Source: Deuterostichococcus epilithicus
Taxonomy: Eukaryota; Chlorophyta; Trebouxiophyceae; Prasiolales; Stichococcaceae
DNA length: 64,000 nucleotides
Direction: 5' to 3'
Assembly (NCBI GenBank): GCA_033439295.1
Contig: JAVTLE010000023.1
Coordinates: forward strand, 1,302,001 to 1,366,000
A program made the position numbers and the translations under genes. Under the pieces are notes generated by a model that was not told the DNA's origin, did no database searches, and saw nothing but the letters and a program-made list of their open reading frames with translations. Shown one piece after another: positions 46,905 through 59,500 of this stretch (positions within the stretch are counted from its first letter, which is position 1; the number at the start of each line of letters is the position of its first letter).

Positions 46905-49900
46905 ATGGCGGGCCCAGCCGTCGTCCGGACGTTTGAGGAGGTGCTGCACATGGCCCTGCCGCCGCCGCATGCATGCGCAGTCGTGCCCTGGACAGGAAAT
47001 GCGTGGCGTCCGGGGCTGAGGTCGTTCGAAAGACTGTCAGAATTAGATTCAGGCCTTCTGATAAGTGCATCTCTGCCCCTGCAGGAAATGGCGTACATTC
47101 ATCAGGAGACGCCGGTCCGGTACCGCATCAATGAGGGAATGGTGCCCGACATGCGTGTGCCCGGCAGGTTTTACGTCAATGAGCGGCTGAAAGGGCTCAT
47201 TTTCGACGAGCTGGCAGCCGCGACGCAACGCGGCGGCCAGGGCGGCTTCCTGCCCGCCATCAAGCAGATCGCCAACGTGGCGGCACTGCCAGGCATTGTG
47301 AAGGTGAGCCGATTTTGGCACAATGCTGTCCTGTGGATGGCTGCGGAGCTCGACCGCTGTGACGGCTGCTGCAGCGCAAGAGCTGCTGGTGTCCAGACAG
47401 CCTCGACTGCGAGCAATGATGTGGGTTTTGTAATTATCCACAGGCGTCCATTGCGCTACCGGATGTGCACTCGGGCTATGGCTTTGCGATCGGCAACGTG
47501 GCGGCATTCGACATGAACAACCCGGAGGCAGTCGTGTCCCCTGGCGGAGTCGGCTTTGACATCAACTGCGGCGTGCGCCTCATCCGCACAAACCTGGTGC
47601 GAGCCTGTGCAATGATTCACCGTCCGGTCTGCACCTAGTGCTGAGAGCTCACCTCGGATAGCAGCGCCCTGATCTGCACTGTCGTGGGTGTCTCCATGCA
47701 CAGCTGCAAGGCAAGCACAGTGCTGCAAGTCGAGGGCCTGGGCTTGACCTACCTCGCCAGCAGTGTGCGCTTCACCCTTGCAGGCTTGCTGGCGCGACCA
47801 CCTGTTGCATTTGCCACTCCAGGCCCTGTGCACAGGTAGAGGCGGATGCGGCAGAGGTCAAACTGAAGCTGACTGTGCCTTGTCTTAACACAAGCCAACT
47901 GACGCCCGCAGATGGAATCGGATGTGACGGAAGTCAAGGAGCAGCTGACGCAGTCGCTGTTCGACCACATCCCCGTCGGCGTTGGTTCCCAGGGCATCAT
48001 CCCGACCACAGCAAAGGACCTGGAAGCCGCGCTGGAGATGGGCATGGACTGGTCGCTGCGGGAGGTGCGCATTTTGGAGCATTCGTGGAGCCTGGATACC
48101 CACTCATCCCGATGTGTCAATTCGCCAAGCAGCGCGCCTCTTCCCCTTCTTGGGTCGCATTCTGCAGGGGACTCGGAGCATGGCCAATACGACATGTCAT
48201 GCCGACTGGAACACGGTCCCACCTTGGACTCGAGCACGAAACATCAGTGAAGTCGAACAGGCTGAGATTTCGCATATTCATGCCCACTGTGCTGCTCCAT
48301 CTCGGCTCTGCACGACGCTGCTGTCTCGCAGCACAGCTGTTCCGCTGTCTGTTGGCGCAGCACTGTGCAAGGAGTGCCGACTCGAGGAGTGTCGGCCCGC
48401 ATAGCCGCTGCAATCGATCTTCAGGCTGCAAACCCTGAATGCAGGGCTACGCCTGGGCGGAGGACAAGGAGCACTGCGAGGAGTATGGCCGCATGCTCAA
48501 CGCGGACCCCTCCTGCGTCAGCCAGCGCGCCAAGAAGCGCGGCCTACCGCAGGTGACAGAATGCAGTTTTAAAACCCTAAAAAGCACTTTTCTGCTGTGT
48601 AGCTAGGTGATGCGGTAGTGTTCTGTTGACTGAGGTGTCAACGCATGCATGGCTGCACACTGGCAAGGATATACGTTGCCTGCCTGTCAAGATGCCAGGC
48701 GTCTCCCGAGCCTTTGCAGGCTCCCATCATGTCTCCCAATCCTGCACAGATGGGCACGCTGGGCGCCGGCAACCACTACGCGGAGATCCAGGTTGTGGAC
48801 GAGATCTTCGATGCGGCGGCCGCCCGCAAGATGGGCATCGAGCAGACGGGCCAGGTCTGCGTCATGATCCACAGCGGCAGCCGCGGCCTGGGGCACCAGG
48901 TGTGCTTTCCTCATCAGTCGTATCCCTCTTCTGGCTCTGCCGCTCCCCGCTGCAGAGGCGCATTGAGCCGAGAGCAACATGAGGTCAGCAACGTGAAGCG
49001 AGTCGCAAGAGCAAGTCGCACATCGTCAGTGCAGAGAGGACTCTACACGAGGATGGAAGCGCTGTCTCGCGCGTGTCTCTACATGCTGTCGATGGTGTCC
49101 GTTATTCTCCCGGCCGGCGCTGCACCGCAGGTGGCGACAGATGCGCTGGTGGCCATGGAGCGGGCTATGGCACGGGACAAGATCGCCACCAACGACCGGC
49201 AGCTGGCCTGCGCACGCATCCACAGCGAGGAGGGGCAGAACTACCTCAAGGTGAAGGGTTGTGGTCCTCTGATGCTACTTCATCATGAGACCGGCGTGGG
49301 GCCCCGGCCATGCCATCGGCGTGGCGTTTCGTAGCTTTGGGCACATCGGCTGCACCCCAGTGTTGCAGTGTTGCTGGCGGGAGATGCTCGGCTGCTTCTC
49401 CTCTGATCGTGCTGATCATGCTGAGGAGCGTGCCGACCACTGCGTCTGTGCATGTGGCGGCGCAGGCAATGGTGACGTGTGCAGCCAACTATGTGTGGGT
49501 CATCCGCAGCAGCATGACCTCCCTGTGCTGCCACCAAGTCTCCTGCACCGACACAAGAATGTCTGCACATGAAACGCAGGCGATGGCGTGCGCCGCCAAC
49601 TACGCCTGGGTCAACCGCAGTAGCATGACCTTCTTGTGCCGCCAGGCCTTCGCCAAGCTGTTCAAGCAGTCGCCCGACGATCTGGACATGAATATCGTGT
49701 ACGACGTCAGCCACAACATCGCCAAGGTAAGCTTGGAAGCTTTCAGAGTAGACTCTCATTTGAGCGGGGTTCAGTCTCATGTTTTCGATTTACAGCCACT
49801 TCCGGGCCATGGCATCTGCTGCGTGCCAGCTTCATTCAGCCTACATCTGCAAGGAGCACCAGGCACATCAAATCCGGGTGCATGCCCCTTGCATCCGCCG

Positions 49901-50961
49901 GCTGTGCCTCGTGTCCTCGCCTTTTCCCACGAGCAGAAGAATGCGCTGCGACCTCCTGCTCAGCTGCTGCTGCCAAAGGCGCAGGTGTTGCCCAGAGCCA
50001 GTCAGCGTGACTCGCCTCATAATTCGCCACATTCCTGAGCAGGTTGAGGAGCACGTGGTGGACGGCCGGCAGATGCAGCTGCTGGTTCACCGGAAGGGGG
50101 CCACGCGCGCATTCCCGCCTCACCACCCCCTGATACCTGTGGACTACCAGTTCACTGGCCAGCCGGTGCTCATTGGCGGCACCATGGGCACATGCAGCTA
50201 CGTGCTCACAGGTGCGGCAGCGCAGAACTCTGATCTTAACCGCCGCTGCATTGCCACTGCGCCACATCGTATCGGGTGCCCTGTGCCACGCCCACTATCA
50301 CGCTCCGCCAGGGCTGCCTGCGGTCACTGAAGTTGACACCCCCCCCCCTTTTGCAGCCTCTCCTTCCTGCAGTCCATGGTCTGCTGTCCATCGCAACGCC
50401 ACTGGGAGCCATCTGCGACCACCACGTTTCAATGGAGTGAGACATTGCCTGGCCCAGGCACGGACAAGGGTATGCAGGAGACGTTTGGCTCTACGTGCCA
50501 TGGCGCCGGCCGCGCCCGCAGCCGCAACAACTCGCGCAATGCGCTCAGCTACACCCAGGTCCTGGATGCGCTCAAGACCAAGGGCATCGCCATCAGGTGC
50601 CGCTCGCTACCGCCCACTCAAGCCGCTGCTGGCTCTCCAATCATTTCGATTCGCCGCTCAAGCGCAATTGTTCTGCTGACGTTGTTCACCTGCAGTGCTC
50701 ACATTGGTTTTGTTACCCACTCCTGAAGATCTTGGTCTGCTGGCAATGCTGAGCACTGCTGAGCACTGCACCTCGATTGCGGGGCTGTCCCCACCTGACC
50801 CAGCACCATGTGAACCCTACAGGGTGGCCAGCCCCAAGCTGGTGATGGAGGAGGCGCCAGAGTCGTACAAGGATGTGACGGAGGTCGTGGACACCTGCCA
50901 CGAGGCCGGCATCTCCAAGAAGTGTGTCAAGCTGCGCCCCATCGGCGTCGTGAAGGGTTGA
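46905..50961 (+). CDS. RTCB: tRNA-splicing RNA ligase RtcB
   Basis: About eleven exons: 46905-46940, 47084-47303, 47444-47596, 47912-48064, 48445-48552, 48750-48899, 49131-49250, 49580-49726, 50043-50211, 50458-50596 and 50823-50961. The text follows HSPC117/RtcB closely: [126 protein letters not shown] and [11 protein letters not shown]. It ends [20 protein letters not shown]. The metal ligand Cys of DINCG, the His of [12 protein letters not shown] and VSHN, and the guanylylated His of CHGAGR are all present. RtcB joins 2',3'-cyclic-phosphate and 5'-OH ends in tRNA splicing and stress-induced mRNA splicing. Frame-open echoes of exon 8 and of the last exon lie next to them. Confidence 0.97.
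49457..49540 (+). repeat. Open-frame echo of RtcB exon 8 start
   Basis: After an intact AG (CGCAG|GCAATGG) the copy reads [20 protein letters not shown]. The true exon, 114 bp downstream, reads [19 protein letters not shown]. The copy has one extra codon but no stop, so it could be spliced as an alternative exon start. Confidence 0.85.
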
Positions 50962-50984
50962 GGGGTCCACAGCGGTGGTGTCAT

Positions 50985-51240
50985 GTGGGGAGGCTGGGCG
51001 GCAGAGCTGGCAGCCTGCCGCGAGGCCTCAGAAAGAAGTGCATTCAAGCTACGCCCCACTGGCGCCACGCTACTCCTTAGTAGCTTCGTCAAGGGCTGCG
51101 GCTTTCGCAGCGACTCGGGTCGGCGGCATGACTGCGGAGCCAAAAGCCTCCTTTTCTACTCCACTGCTCGGCCCGCCACGAGGCTGGCATCAGCAAGATG
51201 TGCGTTGTGCTGCAGCCCAGCAGTTATTCAAGGACTGAGG
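50985..51240 (+). repeat. Two echoes of RtcB's last exon in its 3' flank
   Basis: The coding end [17 protein letters not shown] recurs twice after the stop. The first copy, at about 50997-51070, reads CREASERSAFKLRPTGA. The second, at about 51170-51238, reads ARHEAGISKMCVVLQP then SSYSRT and a stop. Both share the orientation of the exon. Confidence 0.8.
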
Positions 51241-51659
51241 CGGCCACGACGGCCACGATGACGGTGGCACCGATGTGGGAGTCTGTGTAGCATCGTGGTC
51301 AAAAACATGCCTTGACTTGACAGCAAATCCCTCGTTGGGTCCAGACCCTGCTTGGCGGCCTAAAAACTCTGTGTGGTCGGACTTGCAAGCTGCATTCGAC
51401 TGGGCACATCGCCACCTGCTCAAGCGCTGACGTGGTGCTGCGGTGTGCTGCCATATCGCTCTAGTCCCTGAATGCATGTGGGCAGTCGCTGTGGTGTGGT
51501 TTCGGACCTCTTGTAACTGCCTTCCAGTTGAACCTCGACCGACAAGACGAGTTCACAACGCTTTTCACACTGTTGGACATGGCAGCGCACACACCATGTG
51601 GTGAATCAGTATGAGACCTCATCAACCTAGTTCCTCACGATATATCATGCAATCCCTCC
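51241..51659. other. Convergent 3' flank
   Basis: Spacer between RtcB and the F-box gene. A TGTAA at 51512-51516 may serve RtcB. No gene is seen. Confidence 0.4.
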
Positions 51660-53008
51660 TCACAACTCCTCACGAAGTGAGAACGCACAGATGGCAACGC
51701 TGAAGGAGCTCTCCCACTTGATTCTGGCTCTGCTATCTCGGTCAGTGCTGCGGTTTGCAAACACCGCCAGTGCGCCTGCATCCTGCAGGTGTCTGTACAT
51801 GCGCTGCACTGGAGCTGCTTCGAATTCTGACGCCAAATCGCGCACTTCCAGACGTGTCAGGAACGTGAGCTGCAGCAGCGTCGGCTGGTGCACCAGCATC
51901 GAGATGCTCAGGGCCCGCAGCGTGCCCGACAGCGCCGTCAGCGATGCTGGCAGCGCCACCTCTGGGCCAGGCGCCTCCGGTATAAGCGTCTCGTTCACCC
52001 GCAAGATGCGCAGCGAGCGCAGCGCGCTGATGCTGCCCAGCAGCGAGCTGACGCCGGCTTCCCGCAGCTGCAGCACCTCCAGCCTGCTGAGCCTACTGAT
52101 GCACTCTGGCAGCGGGCGCATGTCCTCCTGCGCTGCCTCCATTGCCAGCCACCTCAGAGCCGAGCAGCTGGTGAGCGCAGAGGGAAAGCCGTTCCGGAAG
52201 GCGTTGGTCATGGTGAGGCTCAGCCTGGTCAGGCTGCACAGGTGGCTGACGACTCCGCCGAGATCACCAATGCTGTTCTCGACCCAGACATGTTCCAAGT
52301 CCAGGCGGCGGAGCTGTGTCGGCGCGAGGCGCAGCCACTCGAGGCTGCCGGCGTTGGACAAGCATTCGTGGAAGCTGAGGCACTCCAGCTTTGTCGATGT
52401 GCTCAGCAGGGGCATGAGCGCCTGCATAACCGCCGGCATCGCCGAGGCATCCTCCTCCGGCGGCTCCTGCATTGAGGCAGACAGCCTTTGGCGGTTTGGA
52501 ACATCTGCTGCACGAGTGAGGCAACACCGGAAGGACGCTGTCTGGCTGCGTACATCATGCGCGGCTCCGCATGCACGTGCATCACTCAGCCGCAGCACCC
52601 GCCTCACCCAGGAGCAGACGGCGAGGGATTCGACGGAGGAGACCCTCGGCGCCAGCCACCGCAGTTTGTGCAGTGGGGTCTCAACGACATGTGTTCCTTC
52701 AACAAATGCTTGTGTGCGGAAGACCAGTATAACGTCGCTCCACACGGGGCTGGCCGGCGCATCGCACAGCAAGCGCCAGTGCTTGCAGACGCATCGAACG
52801 TGCTTTGCCCTGCGCATGCACGCAGCGCTTCAGCATGCATTGGTGTTCCTCCTGCGCTCCATTCGTCATGTACCTCTACCAGATGCTTGTGCGTGACACG
52901 GCAATGCAATGCATCTGCTTACCTGTCTTGAAAAGGTACAGCCGCCAGCACCCTCTGCAGCAGTTCTGCGGGCAGGACCTGAATGGTAGTGCGAATCCCA
53001 GATGCCAT
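51660..53008 (-). CDS. F-box / leucine-rich-repeat protein
   Basis: Two minus-strand exons, 53008-52923 and 52809-51660. The small first exon gives MASGIRTTIQVLPAELLQRV then LAAVPFQDR, which joins in phase to AKHVRCVCKHWRLLCDAP. Together these make an F-box (LP.ELL..VL..VP..D......VCK.WR). The rest has leucine-rich repeats: LECLSFHECLSNAGSLEWLR, LRRLDLEHVWVENSIGDLGG, LTRLSLTM, LRWLAME, LEVLQLREAGVSSLLGSISA, LRSLRILRVNETLIPE and LTRLEVRDLASEFE. It is likely a substrate receptor of an SCF ubiquitin ligase, whose RING partner RBX1 is also in this window; substrate unknown. Total length is about 411 residues. An overlapping open frame on the other strand is taken as a shadow because the LRR register is so regular here. 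Confidence 0.85.
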
Positions 53009-53560
53009 GGTTATCGCTAAGCTTTCATGCAGCAAAAGTACGCGGTGCGCGGCAACTGAGACATTGCCTCACGGTAACCGGCTCCGGCTGCGGTGACTGA
53101 GCGACACGGTTCCACCCGTTGGGTTTTCCCACATTTTTAAAAAGTCCGATCGTGCTCACTTTGATCTCATGCTGCGCATGCTGCGTGGGCCAGCGACCTG
53201 ACTGCCGAGAAAGCGGCCAGTTGGCAATTGTTGTTGATCCTTCAACAAAAACGATTCGCATGCTGTTCCGTGCGTTGGAAGGTAGCTGAACAGGGTACCG
53301 TTGCAACATCGGCAGGCGACCCGCACGACGACGTCTCTGACCAAATAACCTGCGCGTCCAGTCACGCCAGCTCCTTAGGTACATACAACACCATCTGCAG
53401 GCAACTCTTTAAGGTTATGTTGCTTGCACAGTCGAAGCGTGTCAGGTGTCCTGATAAGATGTGGACTTCAAATGCACGCATGCCATAGCCTTGCTTCGGA
53501 CTGGACGCTGTTGCTAAGGTCACACATCTGTGCAGGCGCTCAAGGGCGCACTCAATACAC
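53009..53560. promoter_or_regulatory. Divergent promoter, F-box / BRCT-BAH genes
   Basis: A 552-bp gap between two divergent starts. I see no named element. Confidence 0.35.
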
Positions 53561-56500
53561 ATGGCGGAGGGCGGGTCAGTCGCGCGGGACTGCAGCGCCG
53601 CCCGACTGCCAGCCCAGGCGCTGCCGCGGTCGGACAGCCGCACACTGCCGCTGGAGGAAGACGGGGTGAAGGCCGACTCTGCGGCACCCACCGAGGTGGC
53701 TAGCGTGGCGTGTGTCGCGACACAGATCGCAGAGGAGCCGGCATTGGTGACTGCGACAGTGGTGCTCGAGACAGCAGCGGCAGAGACAGCAACGGTCGCC
53801 ACAGCAGCGATGCACACGGAGGTGGCCTCCGGCGCCGCACCATACCTTGCGACGCAGCAGATGCAGCACGGCACGGCAAGCGACGGCACAGCCGCGATGG
53901 CGGATGCTGCTGCAGTAGACGGCGCGAGAGTGCCAGCCGATACCGCCGCGGCAATGGGCGCACCGGCCAGCGCCACTGCGCCTGCGCCGCCGTATGGCAG
54001 TGCATATGCGACAGGCACCGGCGCGACAGCGGCCCAGTTAGCGCGGCTGCGTGCCACCGAGCTGTTGCCGGGTCAGTCATCTCAGGCAGCAATGGCGCTC
54101 ACAGCTGTTGAGCCATCTGGCGGAGCTTTGCCCATCCCGGCGCCTGCCTCGGAGGCTGCGGTGGCTACAGCGGCTGCGGCAGGTGACATGGCGGCACGAC
54201 CCAGGAAAGGGGAGCGGCACTCAGTGGCGCATCCTGCTGTGAGCCCGGCGGCAGCAGAAGGCGAGCCTGCATCCTGGCGGCAGCCGGCTCCAGCCAAGGG
54301 ACAGCACGGCGGCCCAAACGACGATTCGGCAGAGCACCCAGTCACCATGCCACAGCAGCATCTACCGCCAGCTGCAAGCACCAAAGCGGCAGCCCAGCCG
54401 TCAAGCTGGCCAGCGCAGTCAACGGCGCCGTCATCACAGGCGCCCGCAGTGTTGTCAGCCATGGATGTGGCCACTGCGCCCGTCACAGACGGGTCCAGCC
54501 CGCCAGTCCAGCTGCCGCCAACAGCCATGGCTGCCACCGAGCTCGCTCGGACCCCCCTATCGCCCGCGGCTGAGGTTGCCGTGCTAGCGGATCGGCAGAT
54601 CAGGACGCAGCAGCAGCAGCAGCAGCAGGCGCAAACATCAGTAATTTCGTTCGAGGGGCATCAGCCAGACAGCTTTGACGCCAATGTCATGATGCAGCCA
54701 TCGCAGGCGCCACTGCTGCTGACGTCTGAGGGCGGCTCGGATGCCCAGCCATCAGAATTTGAGGCGCAGGTGGCCGCCGCTGGCGCCCAGCCATCGTGGC
54801 TGTCGGTGGCCGTCTGTCAGAGCACAGCGCTACAGAGCATGCCGCATAGTAGAGGGCGCCTTGACACAGAGGTGGCGGCAGCCAGCCAGCATCAGCATGC
54901 GCCGGTCGCAGCCACGCCAGCGGCGGCAATTCCTGCGTCAGCGACGCCCGCCGCAGCTACGCCAGTCGCTCAGGCCAGCGTAGTCCGCCCCGTGCAGCCG
55001 ACGGCCGGCGGATCCGTGGCGCCGGCTGGCGCCCCGGATGCTGCAGCTTCGCCTGTCAGCCGCATCCAGGAGCCGATGCGAACCGCCGCCGTTCAGACCC
55101 CCTGCAGCCTGCCGCTCAGCGGGCCTGGGGCTGGAACGAGCACAGCCGGCGGCGGGTCAGACAGCGCGGGTGCTGCCGCGGCAGCAGTGGCGGCACCTGC
55201 CCGGGGCCGCATATACATGTCGTTGCAAGCTACGGCGCGGCAGAGGGACGCCGCCTTCAGTGCGCTGCTGGCCAGGTTCCTGACACAGGGTGACGAGCTG
55301 GCGGGCCTCGATTACTCCGACTGCGTGGCGGCCGACGAGGAGGTGGCTCGGCTGTGCGCTGGGGACGTCCAGGTGCGTTCGTTTTTGAGATCAACAATTG
55401 GTTCTGTTCCTTTTACTAGCTGCCCCAACGACCCTGCACCCCGTCCGCTTGCGCTGCACGCGCACAAGCCTCTGGCATGAGCATGCGCATGAGTTTGTGG
55501 GCAGCCTGTTTGGTTCACATTCAATGGGGCGAGCGAGCTCATGCGAGGGATCGGTGCAGGAGGCAATGTCAAAGCACTAACAGAGTGCATTGCGCCAAAG
55601 ACTTGCGAACGGTCCTGACTGATTGGCTCTCCCCGCCTGGCTGCAGCTGAAGGTGCAGTGGGAGGCCCTGCTTTGGGAAGCGCGCCAGTTTGGCCACCTC
55701 GAGCCACTGAGCTTCCAGGGCGGCGCATCGGCAGCGTCACTGGCAGGCGCCGGCGCAGAGTCCGAGGTGATTCTGCGTTTTGCTCATTCTTTGTTCTAGA
55801 GCCTTTCCAAGTGGTGTAGCAGGTACAAGGTGGTATGGCATGATGTTGTGCAAGCACTGGTTCCGAAGCCTCGGGACAGCTGGCAATAACTAGACCAACG
55901 CGTCGAGCTCTCTTTTGCGAGTGCAGTGAGTGACTGTTGGAGGGACAGTTTCGACTCTGCTCGCTCCACCCCCCGAGTTCTGCTGCGATGGGCACAGTAT
56001 GGCATGATGCTGCAGGTGTCATGGGATGCCGGAGGGGCAGTGGAACCTGTCGAGGCGCTGGATCCTGAGCAGCAGGTGTCGCTCACCGCTGGCAGTCCCT
56101 CGCAGTCTGCGGCTGCGGTTGTGGCGGCGGTCCGCAGCCAGCTGGCAGCTGCCTCTCAGCTGGCAGCTTGGGGTGGCGACCCAGCCGCACCACCAAGCGC
56201 AGGCGGCTCACCCACCCTGCCGGCGCTCCTCGAGTCGCCGGGCTTGCCGCCAGCGGCCCCTGCTGCCTCCTGCCAACTGCAGGCCGTGCCCCCGACTGCC
56301 GAGGGGCTCGCCGCTGCCGCACCAGTGGCTGCTACACCAGCCGCCGCTGGCGCTTCCGCTGCCGCGGCTGCCGATGCAGCCTTGGCCGCGTCCCAGCCGG
56401 GACCGTGCTCCCCGCAGGGCGGCAGCTGGGACGCCTCGCTCAGCCTGCGGCTCACTGGCCAGGCATCGGGCCAGCGCGCTGACACTCCGCAGCTGCCGGG

Positions 56501-59500
56501 CACAGTGCTGCAGCTGCCGTCGACAGTGCGGCTGCTGCAGGACATCAGGGACAGTGCTTCTCAGCCGTGTCACGATGGCGGCGCCAGCGTGCTTTCTGCG
56601 TCCTTCGCCCCTGAGGTAGCCACGCAGCTGGAGCAGCTGTCCTCTCCGCAGCAGCCACCGCCGCGGGCGGCCACCCGACAGCAGCGCCAGCGGCGGCCGG
56701 GCAACGGCTTGCTGAGCTCGGACTCGGTGGCCCAGCCGGCGGCGGCGCTGCTGGCGCTGGCGCCGCACCCGGTGCAGCGGCCGCCCCGGACCTGGCAGCC
56801 GCGGTGCCGGCGGGCAACGGCGGGCCAGCGGAGCAGCCGCGCAGCGGCGGCACCAGACTCCAGGCCGCAGCGGCATCAGAGACGCAGGACGTGCGGGAGG
56901 AGGCGGCGCCTGGTGCGGCCGCCGACTCTGGAGAGGCAGAGGTGCGCTTGCAGTGTGCCATCAGAGCAATGCACGCAAACCTACACTCGTACACACACGA
57001 CTCCCGGCCTAAAAGAACAGCTGTCTGAAAGTTCTGCGGAGGCGACTGTGCAGGTGCAAGAATCAACTTCGTGGCTGTGCGCCCGCAGGAGGTGTCGTCG
57101 CGGATGTCCCCGGCGCCGGACGGCGTTGCGCCAGGCGCTCACATACAGCTGGCGCCGCAACATGCGGCGACGAAGGCACAGCCCCCCGCCACGCAGGCGC
57201 CCGCCGCTGCCACCCAGTTCGACTCGCTCCTAGCAGCCGAGCAGCTGCAGAACATGCACGCCGCTGGTGGCGCGGTCGCCATTGATGCCGCCGCCGCCGC
57301 CGCTGCCCCCAAGGCCGCCACGCCTGCGACGCCGCCTGTGGCTGCGCCCTTGGCTACGCCGCAGCAGTCGCTGGGCTGCGGCGTCGATGGCGTGCCCGCA
57401 ACGGGCGCCACGCCGGCGGCGACGCCTCTTGGGGAGACCCAGGCGCATCAGCGGCGGCAGCAGCGGCCAGCTGGGGCGCCCGCCTCAGGCGCCGACCTGC
57501 TGTGCTCTTGGGTGTCTCCTACCCAGCAGGAGCAGGCCCGCAGGTGGGCTTCACCTACGCTGCACCCGACTGCACTCTACGACGCCATCTCACCTTCCAC
57601 TTGCCTAAGGCATGCAACCCCCACACTTTCAAGTCTGACACCGCGACGATCTGCGTGCCAGGCACACGGTGCCTGCACAGCCACTGCTTGCTTCCGATGC
57701 CCTTCTGGTGTACTGCTGCAGGAGGCGGCTGGACAGCGGCAGCGACCCGGCCAAGCACAGCTCAGAGGACGAGGTCACAAAGCGCGGCAGCCAGCCCGGC
57801 GTCCCAGCTGCAGCGGCGGCGGAGGCCGGCGTGGCAGGCGGACGGGAATCTGACCGNCCAGCTGGCCGCGCCGCCGCCTCGCAGCCGCCGGCCAGCCCAC
57901 TTGGCGCAGCCGTGCCGGACTCTGCCGATCCGGAGCAGCTGCCGCGCCTCGGGGCGGCCGCCGATGCTGCCGACATGGAGCGCCAGCTGGGCAGCGACCC
58001 GGACGNGCAGCCGGCGCCGCAGCCGGGTCCGCGAGCGGGGACGGCCGGCCGGTCCGAGCTGGCCGCGGTGGAATTGGCGGCAGCGGCAGCGGCGGATGTG
58101 CCGGACCCCGAGGATGTTGTCATGCCTGATGCGCGGCCACAGAAGGTGATGCCGATTGAAACAATGCGCAACAGTCTCAAACCCCAGCCGGTGTGGAATG
58201 CTTGCTGGACAATTCTTCTCACTGCAGATGTACCATCGTAGACATCATCGAGCAGCTTGCCCTGCATGGACCGCAGAGCATCCAGCAATTGTCAATGTGG
58301 GTGCCTGAAGGGGCCTCGTTCTCCTCTGTAGGCGACCGGCAAGCGCAAGGGCCGGGCGCCGCCGGCGGTGCCGCCGCAGATCCGCAACGTGCGCCGCGAG
58401 CTGCTGACGTCCTCGCAGCAGGGCCGCCCCCAGGCGCCGCGGCGCGCCTCGGCGGCCGGCCATCGCTGTGCCGTGGGACCGGCTGCGGTTGTGGCGTCAG
58501 ACACCCACGAAGGTGACAAACCATCAACTGTTCTCAGTGAAGCCAGTCAACAACCAGCTTTGCAGCGGCCTCTGAGCGGCTGGCTTGCTTGCGGTCCTCT
58601 GCAACTCTGCCTATGCATGCGTCATATCGTACTCAAGCAGCTCGTGTGTGGCCTGTCAAACTGCCAGGTTACGCCATGTTCGCCTGATCAGCCCCGTGAG
58701 TGCTTGGTACGTGCAGCCGGACCGGCCGGTGCCGCCGCTCGTGCCGCTGCGGCCCGCCCCGGCGGCGTGCGGCAGCAGCCCCGAATGTCCCAGCGCCAGG
58801 CAGCAGAAGGCCGCCGTGTGTCGCTGCCGGCGAGTGCCGGCGCGCAGGAGCCAGAGGATGAGCACCCCGTGCGCAATGCGCGCCGCCGGCTGAGCATGGG
58901 CGCCGGGCCGCTCAACTCTGGAGCGCCCCTAACCAACGAGTATGGCGATGCCAACAGCGACCCATATGGGTGCGATCCTTGGCAGTGACTGGATAGAGTT
59001 GACTGCTTCCAAGGACGCTCCAGGCATTGTAAGCCCGGAGCCCGTGGACGTAGGATGAGCCTCTGCACTCGAGCGTAGGTAACTGAAGATTCGCACAACT
59101 TTGCAGGCAGGTTCAGACACCGTGAGGTTATGCGGATGATTGACCTGTGGCCAATTGCTTTGCAGGTTCCAAGCCACAGCCAGCCAGGCCCATGATGCCC
59201 ACCTCTGTGGCCCGCCCGGCGCAAAGGCGGCCGCTGCCACGGCTGCGCACGCCGCGCCCGCAGCCGCCGCCGCGCCACCTGCCGGCGGCCGCACAGAGCG
59301 GCCCGCCACACGCCGCGGCNGCGGCGCGCACCAGCGGCAGCCCTCGATCAACGCGATGCCGGTGGCGGCGCCGTCGCCGGCCGTAAAATCCGGCGCTTCC
59401 ATTGCCGGCAGGTCGGCCGCTGGACGGTCACCCACGCCGCGTCGGCGGCGGTCGCCTTCTNCCGNCCGCAAGCGGCTGGAGAACGCCTCGCCGCCGGCCT

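Noticed and set aside
51691-52896. A 401-residue open frame on the plus strand across the F-box gene
   Set aside because: It is the antisense shadow of a GC-rich LRR gene. The minus strand has a regular leucine register and an F-box exon that joins in phase.
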